From Candidatus Solibacter sp. (GTDB lineage Bacteria > Acidobacteriota > Terriglobia > Bryobacterales > Bryobacteraceae), in assembly GCA_013822245.1 (NCBI GenBank), contig PNKE01000012.1, positions 1-64,000 of the forward strand: 64,000 bases of DNA, written 5' to 3'. How positions within the stretch are numbered: the first letter of the stretch is position 1; each line of letters starts with the position of its first letter. Shown here in pieces: positions 48,691 to 57,079 of the stretch. The position numbers and the translations under genes are program-made. Below the pieces are notes generated by a model. The model had not been told where the DNA came from. It was given only the letters and a program-made list of their open reading frames with translations, and did no database searches.

Positions 48691-49095
48691 ATGCGAAGCT
48701 TCCGCTGGGCCTGCGCCGCCGCCTCCGTGCTTGCCTTCGGGCTGGCCTGCGGCCAGGCGACGACCGCCAACAAAGAGATCGATTCCGCACAACTCGCCAA
48801 GCTGCTTGAAGATCCCTCGAAGGTCTTCTTTCTCGACGTGCGGGAGCCGTCCGAGATATCGTCGCTGGGTTCGGTGAAGGGCTACGTCAACATCCCGATG
48901 AGCCAGATTGAAGCGAGGCTCAAGGAGATCCCCAGGGACAAAGTGATCGTCACCCTTTGAAACCAGGGAGGACGGGCTGCCCGTGCGGCGGCCACTCTTG
49001 AAGCCAAGGGCTACAAGACCCTGGGCTCCTGCGGACTGGAAAAGGTGAAGCGGACGGGCGGCGAGAAACTGGTGACGGAGAAGCCGGCGAAGTAG
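48691..49095 (+). CDS. Exported rhodanese-domain protein with in-frame TGA at the catalytic Cys (candidate selenoprotein)
   Basis: With the TGA at 48958-48960 read as selenocysteine, this is 134 residues. It begins with a signal peptide or lipoprotein-like leader (MRSFRWACAAASVLAFGLAC) followed by a rhodanese domain: FFLDVREPSE, GYVNIPM, then DKVIVTL-U90-NQGGRAARAAATLEAKGY. U90 is precisely where rhodaneses have the active-site Cys of CxxGxR. The downstream 44 codons remain open and rhodanese-like to a TAG at 49093 that overlaps the GTG of the next gene. A hand-folded stem GCTGC/GCGGC (48976-48989) with loop CCGT lies at a SECIS-like distance. If TGA acts as a stop, the product would be a 89-residue inactive fragment. 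Start: ATG at 48691 gives a normal leader; 48664 is longer. Confidence 0.62.
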
Positions 49096-49760
49096 TGAAA
49101 CAGGAGCGGGGATTCCGGAGGCTCGATTTCGAACGGCTGCCGCCGGGCGAGCAACCGGAACGGGCCCTGGAGTTCGAACGCCGGATGCGGACGCGGCGCA
49201 GCGTGCGCGATTTCAGCGCGGAACCCGTGGCGGTCGAACTGATCGAGTCCGCCGTGAGGACCGCCGCCTCGGCGCCGTCGGGCGCCAATCAGCAGCCCTG
49301 GCGGTTTGTCGTCGTCTCGGATCCGGAGATCAAGCGGCGCATCCGCGAGGCGGCCGAGGCCGAGGAAAAAGAAAACTACGAGCGCCGGTTCCCCGATGAA
49401 TGGCTCGAAGCGCTCGAACCCTTCGGCACGGACTGGCGCAAGCCGTTTCTGGAGACCGCGCCCTATCTGATCGTCGTCTTCCGGATCGATTACGGGCTCG
49501 ACGGCGAGCGCAAGATCAAGCACTACTACGTCCAGGAGAGCGTGGGCATCGCCTGCGGGTTCCTGCTGGCGGCGCTTCACGTGGCGGGACTGGCCACGCT
49601 CACGCACACGCCGAGCCCCATGGGTTTCCTGACGGAGATCCTGGACCGGCCGAAGAACGAACGGCCGTTCCTGCTGATCCCGGTGGGCTATCCGGCGCCG
49701 GAGGCCGAAGTGCCCATACTCGCCAAGAAACCCATCGAGGATGTCCTGAGCCGGATCTGA
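49095..49760 (+). CDS. Iodotyrosine deiodinase-like flavoprotein (nitroreductase superfamily)
   Basis: A 221-residue FMN enzyme: RTRRSVRDFS, ASAPSGANQQPWRF, GIACGFLLAALHVAGLATLT and LPIPVGYP-like end. It matches iodotyrosine deiodinase rather than ordinary nitroreductases: E91, Y95 and K116 have the same spacing as the substrate-gripping Glu157/Tyr161/Lys182 of human IYD (4 and 21 residues apart). Bacterial homologues reductively remove iodide or bromide from halotyrosines. GTG start overlaps the rhodanese TAG (TAGTG), implying translational coupling. Confidence 0.8.
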   Translation: MKQERGFRRLDFERLPPGEQPERALEFERRMRTRRSVRDFSAEPVAVELIESAVRTAASAPSGANQQPWRFVVVSDPEIKRRIREAAEAEEKENYERRFPDEWLEALEPFGTDWRKPFLETAPYLIVVFRIDYGLDGERKIKHYYVQESVGIACGFLLAALHVAGLATLTHTPSPMGFLTEILDRPKNERPFLLIPVGYPAPEAEVPILAKKPIEDVLSRI

Positions 49761-49828
49761 TGGTTCATGGAAGAAGTCCGCGTGCACGGAAGCGCATCTG
49801 TCCTGATAGACTGACCCGAGAGCCCACC

Positions 49829-50743
49829 ATGGACCGCAGAAACTTCATCGCCGCATCGCTGGCCGCCGCCGCGCCGCTCAGCGCGGCCAACAAGATCGGC
49901 TGGCCGCGGATCAGCGTGTTGACAGACGAGGTCGCGAAGTCGCCGGAAGAGGCGCTGGAGTTCTGCCGCCATTACGCGCTCAAATGGGTGGAACTGCGCG
50001 GCGTACCGGGGCAGCGGCGGTCGTACTTCACGCTGCAGGGCGCCGAACTTGCCTCGGCCGTGAAATCGTTCAAGGACGCCGGCCTGAAGATCTCTTTCCT
50101 GAACACAGGCATGTTGAAGTTCGACCTGCCGGGGACGGTTCCGGCGCGGCGCCGCGTCGAGACAGAGGAGCAGAAAGCGGCTCGCACGGCTGCCGCGCAG
50201 GCGCTGTTTGACCGGCGGATGGAGACGCTCCAGCAGGCCATCCGCGCCGCCCACGCCTTCGACGTGGACATCATCCGAGTGTTCACCTTCACCCGCGTAG
50301 CCGAACCCGAAGCCGTGATGCAGCGCATCGCCGGCATTCTGGGCGAGATGGTGGAAGCGGCCGGCAAGGAAGGCGTCAAACTGCTGGTGGAGAACGAAGC
50401 CTCGTGCAACGTGGGCACGTCGGCGGAGTTGGTGAGCATCTGCCGGCTGGTGAAGTCGAACCGCTTCGGCATCAACTGGGATCCGGTGAACGAACTGCCG
50501 CTGAAGGCCGTGCCCTATCCCGATGGTCTCAAACTGCTTCCAATGGACCGGCTGCTGAACGTGCAGATGAAGGCGCGGGCGCTGGTGGTGGGCCCGGACT
50601 TCCTGGACTGGAAGGGCATCTTCGGCGCGCTGGAGACGGCCGGCTACCGCGGGCAGGTGGGCCTGGAAACGCATGTCTTCGACGGCACGCTGATTGAGAA
50701 GGCCCACATGTCGATGGCCAGGATCAGGGAGATTGTCGCGTAA
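49829..50743 (+). CDS. Sugar phosphate isomerase/epimerase-like TIM barrel with Tat-like leader
   Basis: A 304-residue xylose-isomerase-like TIM barrel. MDRRNFIAASLAAAAPLSAA is a Tat-like or Sec leader. Conserved metal-site residues occur in VENEAS (Glu), NWDPVN (Asp) and GLETH near the C-terminus. Such secreted family members are common in this phylum, usually of unknown substrate. Located downstream of the deiodinase-like gene. Confidence 0.8.
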   Translation: MDRRNFIAASLAAAAPLSAANKIGWPRISVLTDEVAKSPEEALEFCRHYALKWVELRGVPGQRRSYFTLQGAELASAVKSFKDAGLKISFLNTGMLKFDLPGTVPARRRVETEEQKAARTAAAQALFDRRMETLQQAIRAAHAFDVDIIRVFTFTRVAEPEAVMQRIAGILGEMVEAAGKEGVKLLVENEASCNVGTSAELVSICRLVKSNRFGINWDPVNELPLKAVPYPDGLKLLPMDRLLNVQMKARALVVGPDFLDWKGIFGALETAGYRGQVGLETHVFDGTLIEKAHMSMARIREIVA

Positions 50744-50754
50744 GGGGGTGTCCC

Positions 50755-51237
50755 GTGCAGGTCCTGCGCTACACGCTGATCGGGCTGCTGCTGGTGGCCC
50801 TGATGGCCGGAATCGTCTTCTGGTCGAACATGGGATCGCAGGTGCGGCTGAGCGCGGAAGTGCTCAGTGTGCGGACGCTCGCGACAAGCGAATCCAGCGC
50901 ATTGCTGATCGCCGAGGTGCGGATCACGAATCCGGCCAGAGTGCCGTTCGTGTTGCGGGAGGTGCGGGTGTCGGCGGTTGAATCCTCCGGCGGGGCCATC
51001 ACCGGCGACCCCGTGGCGCAGGGTGATCTGGACCGCGTGCTGGGCTACTTCCCGGCCGGGGGCCCGCGATATAACGAGACGCTGAAGGTCAGATCGAGGA
51101 TCGCCGGAAACAGCCAGGCGGACTGGACGATTCCGGCCAGCTTCGCTTTGTCACAAATGGACCTTGACGCCCGGCGCGGGCTGGAGATCGAGATCGAGGA
51201 CGTGGACGGCGTGCGGGTGCGGGTCAGCGGCAAGTAG
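50755..51237 (+). CDS. Membrane-anchored protein of unknown function
   Basis: A 160-residue protein with a single N-terminal transmembrane helix (YTLIGLLLVALMAGIVFW) and a beta-rich extracytoplasmic domain (LLIAEVRITNPARVPFVLREV) with some resemblance to LEA/immunoglobulin-like folds. GTG start at 50755, 11 bases after the isomerase-like gene. Function unknown. Confidence 0.6.
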   Translation: MQVLRYTLIGLLLVALMAGIVFWSNMGSQVRLSAEVLSVRTLATSESSALLIAEVRITNPARVPFVLREVRVSAVESSGGAITGDPVAQGDLDRVLGYFPAGGPRYNETLKVRSRIAGNSQADWTIPASFALSQMDLDARRGLEIEIEDVDGVRVRVSGK

Positions 51238-51260
51238 GGCGCGGCGGCCGCGGCGGGCTG

Positions 51261-53591
51261 TTAAAGGGCCCTGGAGAGCCTGGCCGCCTTGCGTGCCTGT
51301 TTCTGCTCGTACATGCGAAGGTCGGCGGCGGCGACAAGTTCGTCGGGATTCCTGCCGTCGTAACCGAGTTGCGAGATGCCGGCGCTCATGCGGACGCACC
51401 GCTCGCCGCAGATTTCGAGCCCGGCGGCGATGACGGCTTCCTCCAGGAACGGGCATCGGCTGAGGGCCGCCTCGCGGTCGAGGCCCGGCATGATGAGGAC
51501 AAACTCGTCGCCGCCCATGCGGGCGACAAAATCGTATTCGCGGCACTTGGAGCGCAGGCCGGCGGCGACGGACTTAAGCAGTTCGTTTCCGGTGAGGTGG
51601 CCGAAGCGGTCGTTGACGCTCTTGAAGCCGTCGAGGTCGCAGACCACCACTGAAAGCGGCAGGCTGCCGCGCAGCGCGCGGGCGATTTCGTTTTGCAGGT
51701 GGCTGAACAGCGAAGCGTTGTTGGGCAGTCCGGTGAGCGCGTCGGTGGAGGCGCGGTTCTCGGCCTGCTGGTAGAGCATGGAGGTTTCCAGCCACGAGGC
51801 GAGGCTGGGCGCCAGAGCGGCCAGCAGACGTAGGTGGTCGGCCGTGAAGTAGTGCTCTTTTTCGGAATAGAGGCTGAGCACGCCGGCGGTGGTGTGTTCG
51901 TTGGACAGCGGAACCGAGAGCATCGATTTCAGGCGGCAGCCGGCGCCCGTTTCGGGGGTGAACAGCAGATCGGCGGCGGCCAGTCCGTCGGCGAGGCCGC
52001 GGCCGGTGCGGGCGACAAGGCCGCTGACGCCGCGTCCCAGAGGGATCTCGACATTCTGGAAGAGACGGTAATTCTCGCCGCAGACGTGCCAGGTTCGAAT
52101 CGACTCGCCTTGCAGCCGGTAGAGCACCATCGTCTCGTGGGGCATGACGGCGTTGAGTTCCCGCTCCAACCGCAGCAGCGTGCCTTCAAGGTCGAGCGAG
52201 GCCTTGAACAGCTTCACCAGCGAATTGAGGGTCTTTTCCTCCTGGCGCGCCTCGGCGATGACGGTTGTCACCGACTGCGCCGGCGCGCGGGCTGGCGCGA
52301 TCGGCTTGGCCGATGCCGGGCCGATCGCCTGCTCCCACTTCCTGTAGTTATCCGTCAGGATCTGAACCACGCGCGGATCGAAAAACGTGCCGGCCCCTTT
52401 GCCGATCTCCACGATCGCGTCCTGAAGCGAAAGACCGCGGCGGTAGGTCCTGTCCGCGGTCAGGGCGTCCAGCGCGTCGAGCACGCGCAGGATACGCGCG
52501 CCAACCGGGATTTCAACGCCCTTCAGCCCGTCCGGGTACCCCGATCCATCCCAATTCTCCTGGTGGGCGTACACGAGCGGCGCCACAGGGTAAGGCAGGT
52601 TTGCTTTGCCGATGATCTCGGCGCCCACCACCGGGTGCTTCTTCAGCAGGTCAAACTCCTCCGGCGTCAGCTTGCCCGGCTTGATGAGCAGGTGGTCGGG
52701 AACGGCGAGTTTGCCGACGTCATGCAGCAAGGCTCCCGTCTCCACCGCCATGAGTTGAATGCCCTCCAGACCCATGGCTTTCCCGAGTCCGTGTGCGTAC
52801 CTGCCAAGCCGGTCGAAGTGGATCACCCCGCGGCCCTCGCGCGCTTCCAGGGCCTGGCCCAGCACCTGGAGAACGCCCATCTGCAAGCCCGTGAACTGGT
52901 TGCTCCGCTCTCGCTTCAGGTCCATGGCGCGGCGTTGGTCGCGCATCGCTCGGCCGGCCAACAGCAGCAGCGGCAGCACGATCACCAGGACATGCGGCAG
53001 CGCAAGGCTGCTGGACAAAGCGACCATGAGAGCCGCCGCCGCCGAACAGCCGATGTAATAGACAAGCGCCCAGGCGTAGTCCTTCGGCCAGATCGACAGC
53101 AACCGGACATCCTGCTGCGCCGACTCGCACAATGCCAGCAGGAAGCTGCTGACGCCCACCAACGCCGGACAGCACAAGATGATCGCCGTTGTGGCGGCGT
53201 GATCCGGTAACAGCGTAATCGCCTGTTTATAAAGCAGATAGCCCGATTTCAGGCTCAGCACGGCGATGGCGGCCTGAAAGGCGACCATCCTGAAGTCGAT
53301 CTCACTGGCGCGGCGCTTCGCCAGCGGAATCAGACCGGCGGCGATGCCAAGCAGATACGACTGGGGCAGCGTGAGTTGGGCGAAGCCGGCCAGTGCGAAG
53401 ATGATCCCCAGCGAAATGTTGCCCCCGCGGGTTTGCAGTTGAATGTCGAGCAGCGAGACCGCGGCCGTCAGGGCAAGGTAGGCGAAAAACAGGATGGACA
53501 ACCCGCCCAGGCCGGAGGCCAGATCGAGCGCCAGGACGTAGGCGCCCAGCAGGCCTGTTGCACCGATGACGATCTTTACCCTGACTGGCAT
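51261..53591 (-). CDS. Membrane HD-GYP/GAF/GGDEF c-di-GMP protein
   Basis: A 776-residue protein: multi-helix membrane N-terminus (1-215), HD-GYP phosphodiesterase (HD at 290-291, GYP at 351-353), GAF (about 450-600) and GGDEF cyclase (GGDEF at 693-697). An inhibitory-site RxxD (684-687) lies 5 residues before GGDEF, as in feedback-regulated cyclases. The HHE motif of HD-GYP reads AHQE. Both synthesis and breakdown of c-di-GMP are possible; which dominates is unclear. Divergent from the CpsB-like PHP gene. Confidence 0.9.
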   Translation of the reverse strand: MPVRVKIVIGATGLLGAYVLALDLASGLGGLSILFFAYLALTAAVSLLDIQLQTRGGNISLGIIFALAGFAQLTLPQSYLLGIAAGLIPLAKRRASEIDFRMVAFQAAIAVLSLKSGYLLYKQAITLLPDHAATTAIILCCPALVGVSSFLLALCESAQQDVRLLSIWPKDYAWALVYYIGCSAAAALMVALSSSLALPHVLVIVLPLLLLAGRAMRDQRRAMDLKRERSNQFTGLQMGVLQVLGQALEAREGRGVIHFDRLGRYAHGLGKAMGLEGIQLMAVETGALLHDVGKLAVPDHLLIKPGKLTPEEFDLLKKHPVVGAEIIGKANLPYPVAPLVYAHQENWDGSGYPDGLKGVEIPVGARILRVLDALDALTADRTYRRGLSLQDAIVEIGKGAGTFFDPRVVQILTDNYRKWEQAIGPASAKPIAPARAPAQSVTTVIAEARQEEKTLNSLVKLFKASLDLEGTLLRLERELNAVMPHETMVLYRLQGESIRTWHVCGENYRLFQNVEIPLGRGVSGLVARTGRGLADGLAAADLLFTPETGAGCRLKSMLSVPLSNEHTTAGVLSLYSEKEHYFTADHLRLLAALAPSLASWLETSMLYQQAENRASTDALTGLPNNASLFSHLQNEIARALRGSLPLSVVVCDLDGFKSVNDRFGHLTGNELLKSVAAGLRSKCREYDFVARMGGDEFVLIMPGLDREAALSRCPFLEEAVIAAGLEICGERCVRMSAGISQLGYDGRNPDELVAAADLRMYEQKQARKAARLSRAL

Positions 53592-53682
53592 GGTGAACTT
53601 CGATTGCCTCTCCGCCGGTACATCCGTTTTGGTGATCCTTAGGTCCTTAATCTACAACAAAAACCATTTAGAAACAATGAGT

Positions 53683-53713
53683 TAAGGTGAATCCAGACGA
53701 TTTCTAAGGTGAA
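53683..53713. repeat. Direct repeat TAAGGTGAA, 22 bases apart
   Basis: TAAGGTGAA occurs at 53683-53691 and 53705-53713 in the gap between the divergent HD-GYP and PHP genes. The 22-base period equals two DNA turns, as for tandem binding sites. The 189-base gap is otherwise AT-rich with no gene. Confidence 0.3.
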
Positions 53714-53780
53714 ATACCGGCTTCGGCGCTCAGCAGGGGGGGGCGAGGCGCAAGAGTCCGCGGTAACCTGAAGGAGTCCC

Positions 53781-54566
53781 ATGGTCGACATCCACTGCCA
53801 TTTCCTTCCGTCGATGGACGACGGCGCACCCGACGAGACCGCGTCGGCGGAGATGCTCGAGATTGCGGCGCGCTGCGGCACGGCTGACCTGGTGGCGACG
53901 CCTCATGCCGATACCCAGTACCGCTTCGATCCCGAGGCGGTGGAAGCGGCACTGGCCGCGGCGCGAAGCCGGGCGCCGGAGGGCCTGAAACTGCATCGCG
54001 GCTGCGACTTTCACCTCATGCACGACAACGTGCGGGATGCGCTGGCCGAACCTGGCAAGTATACGGTCAACGGCGGGCGCTACCTGCTGGTCGAGCTTTC
54101 GGATCTCGTCATTTTCGAGAACACGGGGGAGGTTTTCGACCAGTTGGAAAGCGCCGGCATGACAGTGATCGTCACCCATCCGGAGCGTAACCCGTTGTTG
54201 CGGCAGAGGATCGAACTGCTGGCCCAATGGGTGGCCTGCGGGCGGCTGATGCAGTTGACGGCCGGTTCCCTGCTGGGCCTGTGGGGCCGGAAGGCCCACG
54301 ATTTCAGCCGGCTGATGCTGGACCGCGGGCTGGCGCATTTCGTCGCCAGCGACGGCCACGATCCGCGCGCCCGGCAGCCGCGGCTCGATCATGGCCGCGA
54401 TTGGCTCAACCGGCACAAGAGCCAGGAACTGGCGCACCTGCTCACCGAGGCCCATCCGCGAGCGGTCATCGACAACCGTCCGATCGACCTTTCCGGTTTC
54501 CCGCCGAAGCCGGCTGCCAGCAAGCCCTGGTTCGGCCGGATCTTCGGGCGGCCGCGCCCCGATTAA
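53781..54566 (+). CDS. CpsB/CapC-like PHP-family tyrosine phosphatase or metal-dependent hydrolase
   Basis: A 261-residue PHP-superfamily protein: HCH (H5, H7) at the start, HPERN, and SDGHDP near the C-terminus form the metal site. It resembles YwqE/CpsB manganese-dependent tyrosine phosphatases that control capsule export kinases. GGAG precedes the ATG. It sits next to the polysaccharide export cluster, consistent with that role. Confidence 0.82.
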   Translation: MVDIHCHFLPSMDDGAPDETASAEMLEIAARCGTADLVATPHADTQYRFDPEAVEAALAAARSRAPEGLKLHRGCDFHLMHDNVRDALAEPGKYTVNGGRYLLVELSDLVIFENTGEVFDQLESAGMTVIVTHPERNPLLRQRIELLAQWVACGRLMQLTAGSLLGLWGRKAHDFSRLMLDRGLAHFVASDGHDPRARQPRLDHGRDWLNRHKSQELAHLLTEAHPRAVIDNRPIDLSGFPPKPAASKPWFGRIFGRPRPD

Positions 54567-54673
54567 GCGGTTGAATCGAACCACGGCGAGATCTTATCTA
54601 ATGGCTTGTACGTCCTTCCGCCTTACCCGCCGGAACCGATAGAATACAGGAAAGTCCATTCTGGGATCGCCGA

Positions 54674-55528
54674 GTGCAAGAGACCATCCAAACCCCCTAC
54701 CGCCTGAATAACGTGAACTGGGTGACCGCGGTTGCCCTGGCCGTCTTCCACGCCGCAACCGTGGCATCGTTTTTCTACTTCGATTGGAAGGCCGTCGCCG
54801 TGGCGGCATTGCTTTACTGGCTGTGTATCGGCTGTGGCATCGGCATGGGCTATCACCGGCTGCACACGCACCGGTCGTACAAGGCGCCGAGGTTCATTGA
54901 GTACTTTCTGGCGGTCTGCGGTGCGCTCACGCTCGAGGGCGGCCCCATTTTCTGGGTGGCGACGCACCGCATCCACCATCAGCTTTCCGACCAGGAAGGC
55001 GACCCGCACTCGCCGCGCGATGGGGCCTGGTGGTCGCACATGGGCTGGATCGTGTTTGGCAAAGCGAACCACAACGCCACCGCGGCGATGGCGAAGTATG
55101 CGCCCGACCTGGCGCGCGACCCCTTCTACCGCTGGCTCAATACCTGGCATTATGTTCCTCTGGTCATCCTCGGCCTGGCGCTGTTGTACTTCGGCGGCCT
55201 GCCGATGCTGCTGTGGGGCGTATTCACACGCGTCACCCTGGGCCTGCATGCCACCTGGCTGGTGAACTCGGCCACCCACATCTGGGGGCGGCGGCGATTC
55301 GAGACGCGCGACGACTCGCGCAACAACTGGTGGGTGGCATTGCTGACCTTCGGCGAAGGCTGGCACAACAACCATCACGCCCACCCGGCTTCGTCGCGTC
55401 ACGGACTGGCATGGTATGAGTTCGATCCCACCTGGCTGCAGATCCGGTTCCTGAAGCTGATCGGGTTGGCCCGGAACCTCAATACCGCCAAACTGCCGGA
55501 AACCCGGGCCGGCCGGCGAGCGGCTTAG
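54674..55528 (+). CDS. Membrane fatty acid desaturase (acyl-CoA delta-9-like)
   Basis: A 284-residue di-iron membrane desaturase with three His boxes: HRLHTH, HRIHH and EGWHNNHHAHP, and two pairs of transmembrane helices. It introduces a cis double bond into acyl chains and helps set membrane fluidity. GTG start at 54674. Convergent with the ABC ATPase gene, 4 bases apart. Confidence 0.9.
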   Translation: MQETIQTPYRLNNVNWVTAVALAVFHAATVASFFYFDWKAVAVAALLYWLCIGCGIGMGYHRLHTHRSYKAPRFIEYFLAVCGALTLEGGPIFWVATHRIHHQLSDQEGDPHSPRDGAWWSHMGWIVFGKANHNATAAMAKYAPDLARDPFYRWLNTWHYVPLVILGLALLYFGGLPMLLWGVFTRVTLGLHATWLVNSATHIWGRRRFETRDDSRNNWWVALLTFGEGWHNNHHAHPASSRHGLAWYEFDPTWLQIRFLKLIGLARNLNTAKLPETRAGRRAA

Positions 55529-55532
55529 CCGG

Positions 55533-56306
55533 CTAGGAATAGCGTTTCCGGTAGGCCGACACGATCTGGCCCACGTTGCCATCGGCCTCGACGCGCCCGC
55601 CCGAAAGCAGGATGCCGCGCGTGCAGGTGGACTCAACAAAGCCCAGGTTATGCGAGACAACGATGACCAGGCTGCCCTTGCCGATCAGCTTCAGCATCCG
55701 GAAGTAGGATTTTTTCTGGAAGTGCTCGTCGCCGACCGAGAGAAGTTCGTCCACCAGCAGAACATCGGGGCGGAACTGCGTGGCGAAGCTGAAAGCGAGG
55801 CGCGCCAGCATCCCCGAGGAATAGGTCCTCACCGGAACGTCAAAGAACGCCCCCAACTCGGCGAATTCCTCGATCGCCGGCATGGCTGCCGCCATTTCCG
55901 CGCGCGGGATTCCGGCGAGTGCGGCATAGAGAAACGCGTTCCGCCGCCCGGACAGGCTGGCGTTCAGCACGCCCGTGGGTTCGAGAAGCGCCGAGATCCT
56001 GGCGGGCCTTTGGATGGAGCCTTCGCTGGGCTCGATCACCCCGGCCACCAATCGCAGCAGCGTGCTCTTGCCGGAGCCGTTTGGACCAACCAAACCAACC
56101 ACCTCTCCGCGGCCGAACTTGAGATCCACCTCCCGCAAGGCCCAGAACTCGTGCCGGCTGGCCGGGGTGCGCTGGATCATCCTGGTCAGGCGGCCGCGCA
56201 CGGTGAGGCCGGCGTCGGTCAGCAGCCTGTACTTGACGCCCGCCGCGACCGTCTGGACCAGCGTTTCAGCGGCGGCCTGAGCCTGGCGTGCAGCAGCTTG
56301 TCTCAT
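55533..56306 (-). CDS. ABC transporter ATP-binding protein, polysaccharide export (Wzt-like)
   Basis: A 257-residue ATPase: Walker A GPNGSGKST, ABC signature YSSGMLARLAFSFA, Walker B VLLVDELLSVGD. The YSSGM type is characteristic of polysaccharide/teichoic-acid exporters. It lacks the C-terminal glycan-binding extension of some Wzt proteins. Start at 56306 overlaps the permease stop (ATGA). Confidence 0.92.
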   Translation of the reverse strand: MRQAAARQAQAAAETLVQTVAAGVKYRLLTDAGLTVRGRLTRMIQRTPASRHEFWALREVDLKFGRGEVVGLVGPNGSGKSTLLRLVAGVIEPSEGSIQRPARISALLEPTGVLNASLSGRRNAFLYAALAGIPRAEMAAAMPAIEEFAELGAFFDVPVRTYSSGMLARLAFSFATQFRPDVLLVDELLSVGDEHFQKKSYFRMLKLIGKGSLVIVVSHNLGFVESTCTRGILLSGGRVEADGNVGQIVSAYRKRYS

Positions 56307-57079
56307 AGGTAGTAGTAGAACCTCCGGCGGTTGACCGAGAACGAAACGCTGCCGGCAAGGCAGAGCGCCGCGGCGGCGGCTGAGGCGACGATCCAGGTTT
56401 CCGCCGCGGGAACCGCGCCCTCGCGGATCGGCAACTGGAACAGTTCGAGGAACGGAACGGCCGGGTTCAGCCGGTAGATCTCCCTCATCGGACCCTGGAG
56501 CGACTCTGGCCGCCAGAGGATTGGGGAGAAGAAGAACCATAGGAAGAGAACCGAACTCAGCAGGTAACGGAAGTCGCGGAAGAACACCGTTGCCTGAGCC
56601 GCCAGCAGGGATGCGCCGGCGCCCGCCGCGGCCGTGATCAGGATGGACGCCGGAAGCCACAGCATCGCCGGGTGGTACGGCGCGCCCAGAACCGGCATGA
56701 TGGCGAACAGGATGGCCAGGTGGATCAGTGCATCGATTCCGCTGGCGGCGGCCTGCACCAGCGGTAGGAGTTGTGACGGCATCCGCAGCCGGGTGACATA
56801 CAAGGAGTTGCCGGCCAGAGACTCGGCGGCGTTCAGGCTCGATGCCTGAAAGAACGTCCAGGGCACGTATCCGCAGAAGAAATAGACGCCGTAGTCAGCC
56901 AGATTCCAACCGCTGAGTCCGGCGAAAATGATCGAGAAACTCAGGATGGTCAGCATTGGCATGAGAAGCGCCCAAAGCAGCCCCAGCGCCGAACCGCTGT
57001 AGCGTTGTTCCATCTGGACTCTCAGCAGTTCTGCGAACAGTTCGCGCGACTCACCCAGTTCTTTCCAGAATCGTGCCAT
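56303..57079 (-). CDS. ABC-2 permease, polysaccharide export (Wzm-like)
   Basis: A 258-residue six-helix permease that starts ELLRVQMEQRYSGSALGLLW and contains FFFSPILWRPESL. It pairs with the adjacent ATPase to move lipid-linked glycan across the inner membrane. It overlaps the ATPase by 4 bases, and its ATG overlaps the stop of the giant glycosyltransferase by 1 base. Confidence 0.92.
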   Translation of the reverse strand: MARFWKELGESRELFAELLRVQMEQRYSGSALGLLWALLMPMLTILSFSIIFAGLSGWNLADYGVYFFCGYVPWTFFQASSLNAAESLAGNSLYVTRLRMPSQLLPLVQAAASGIDALIHLAILFAIMPVLGAPYHPAMLWLPASILITAAAGAGASLLAAQATVFFRDFRYLLSSVLFLWFFFSPILWRPESLQGPMREIYRLNPAVPFLELFQLPIREGAVPAAETWIVASAAAAALCLAGSVSFSVNRRRFYYYL

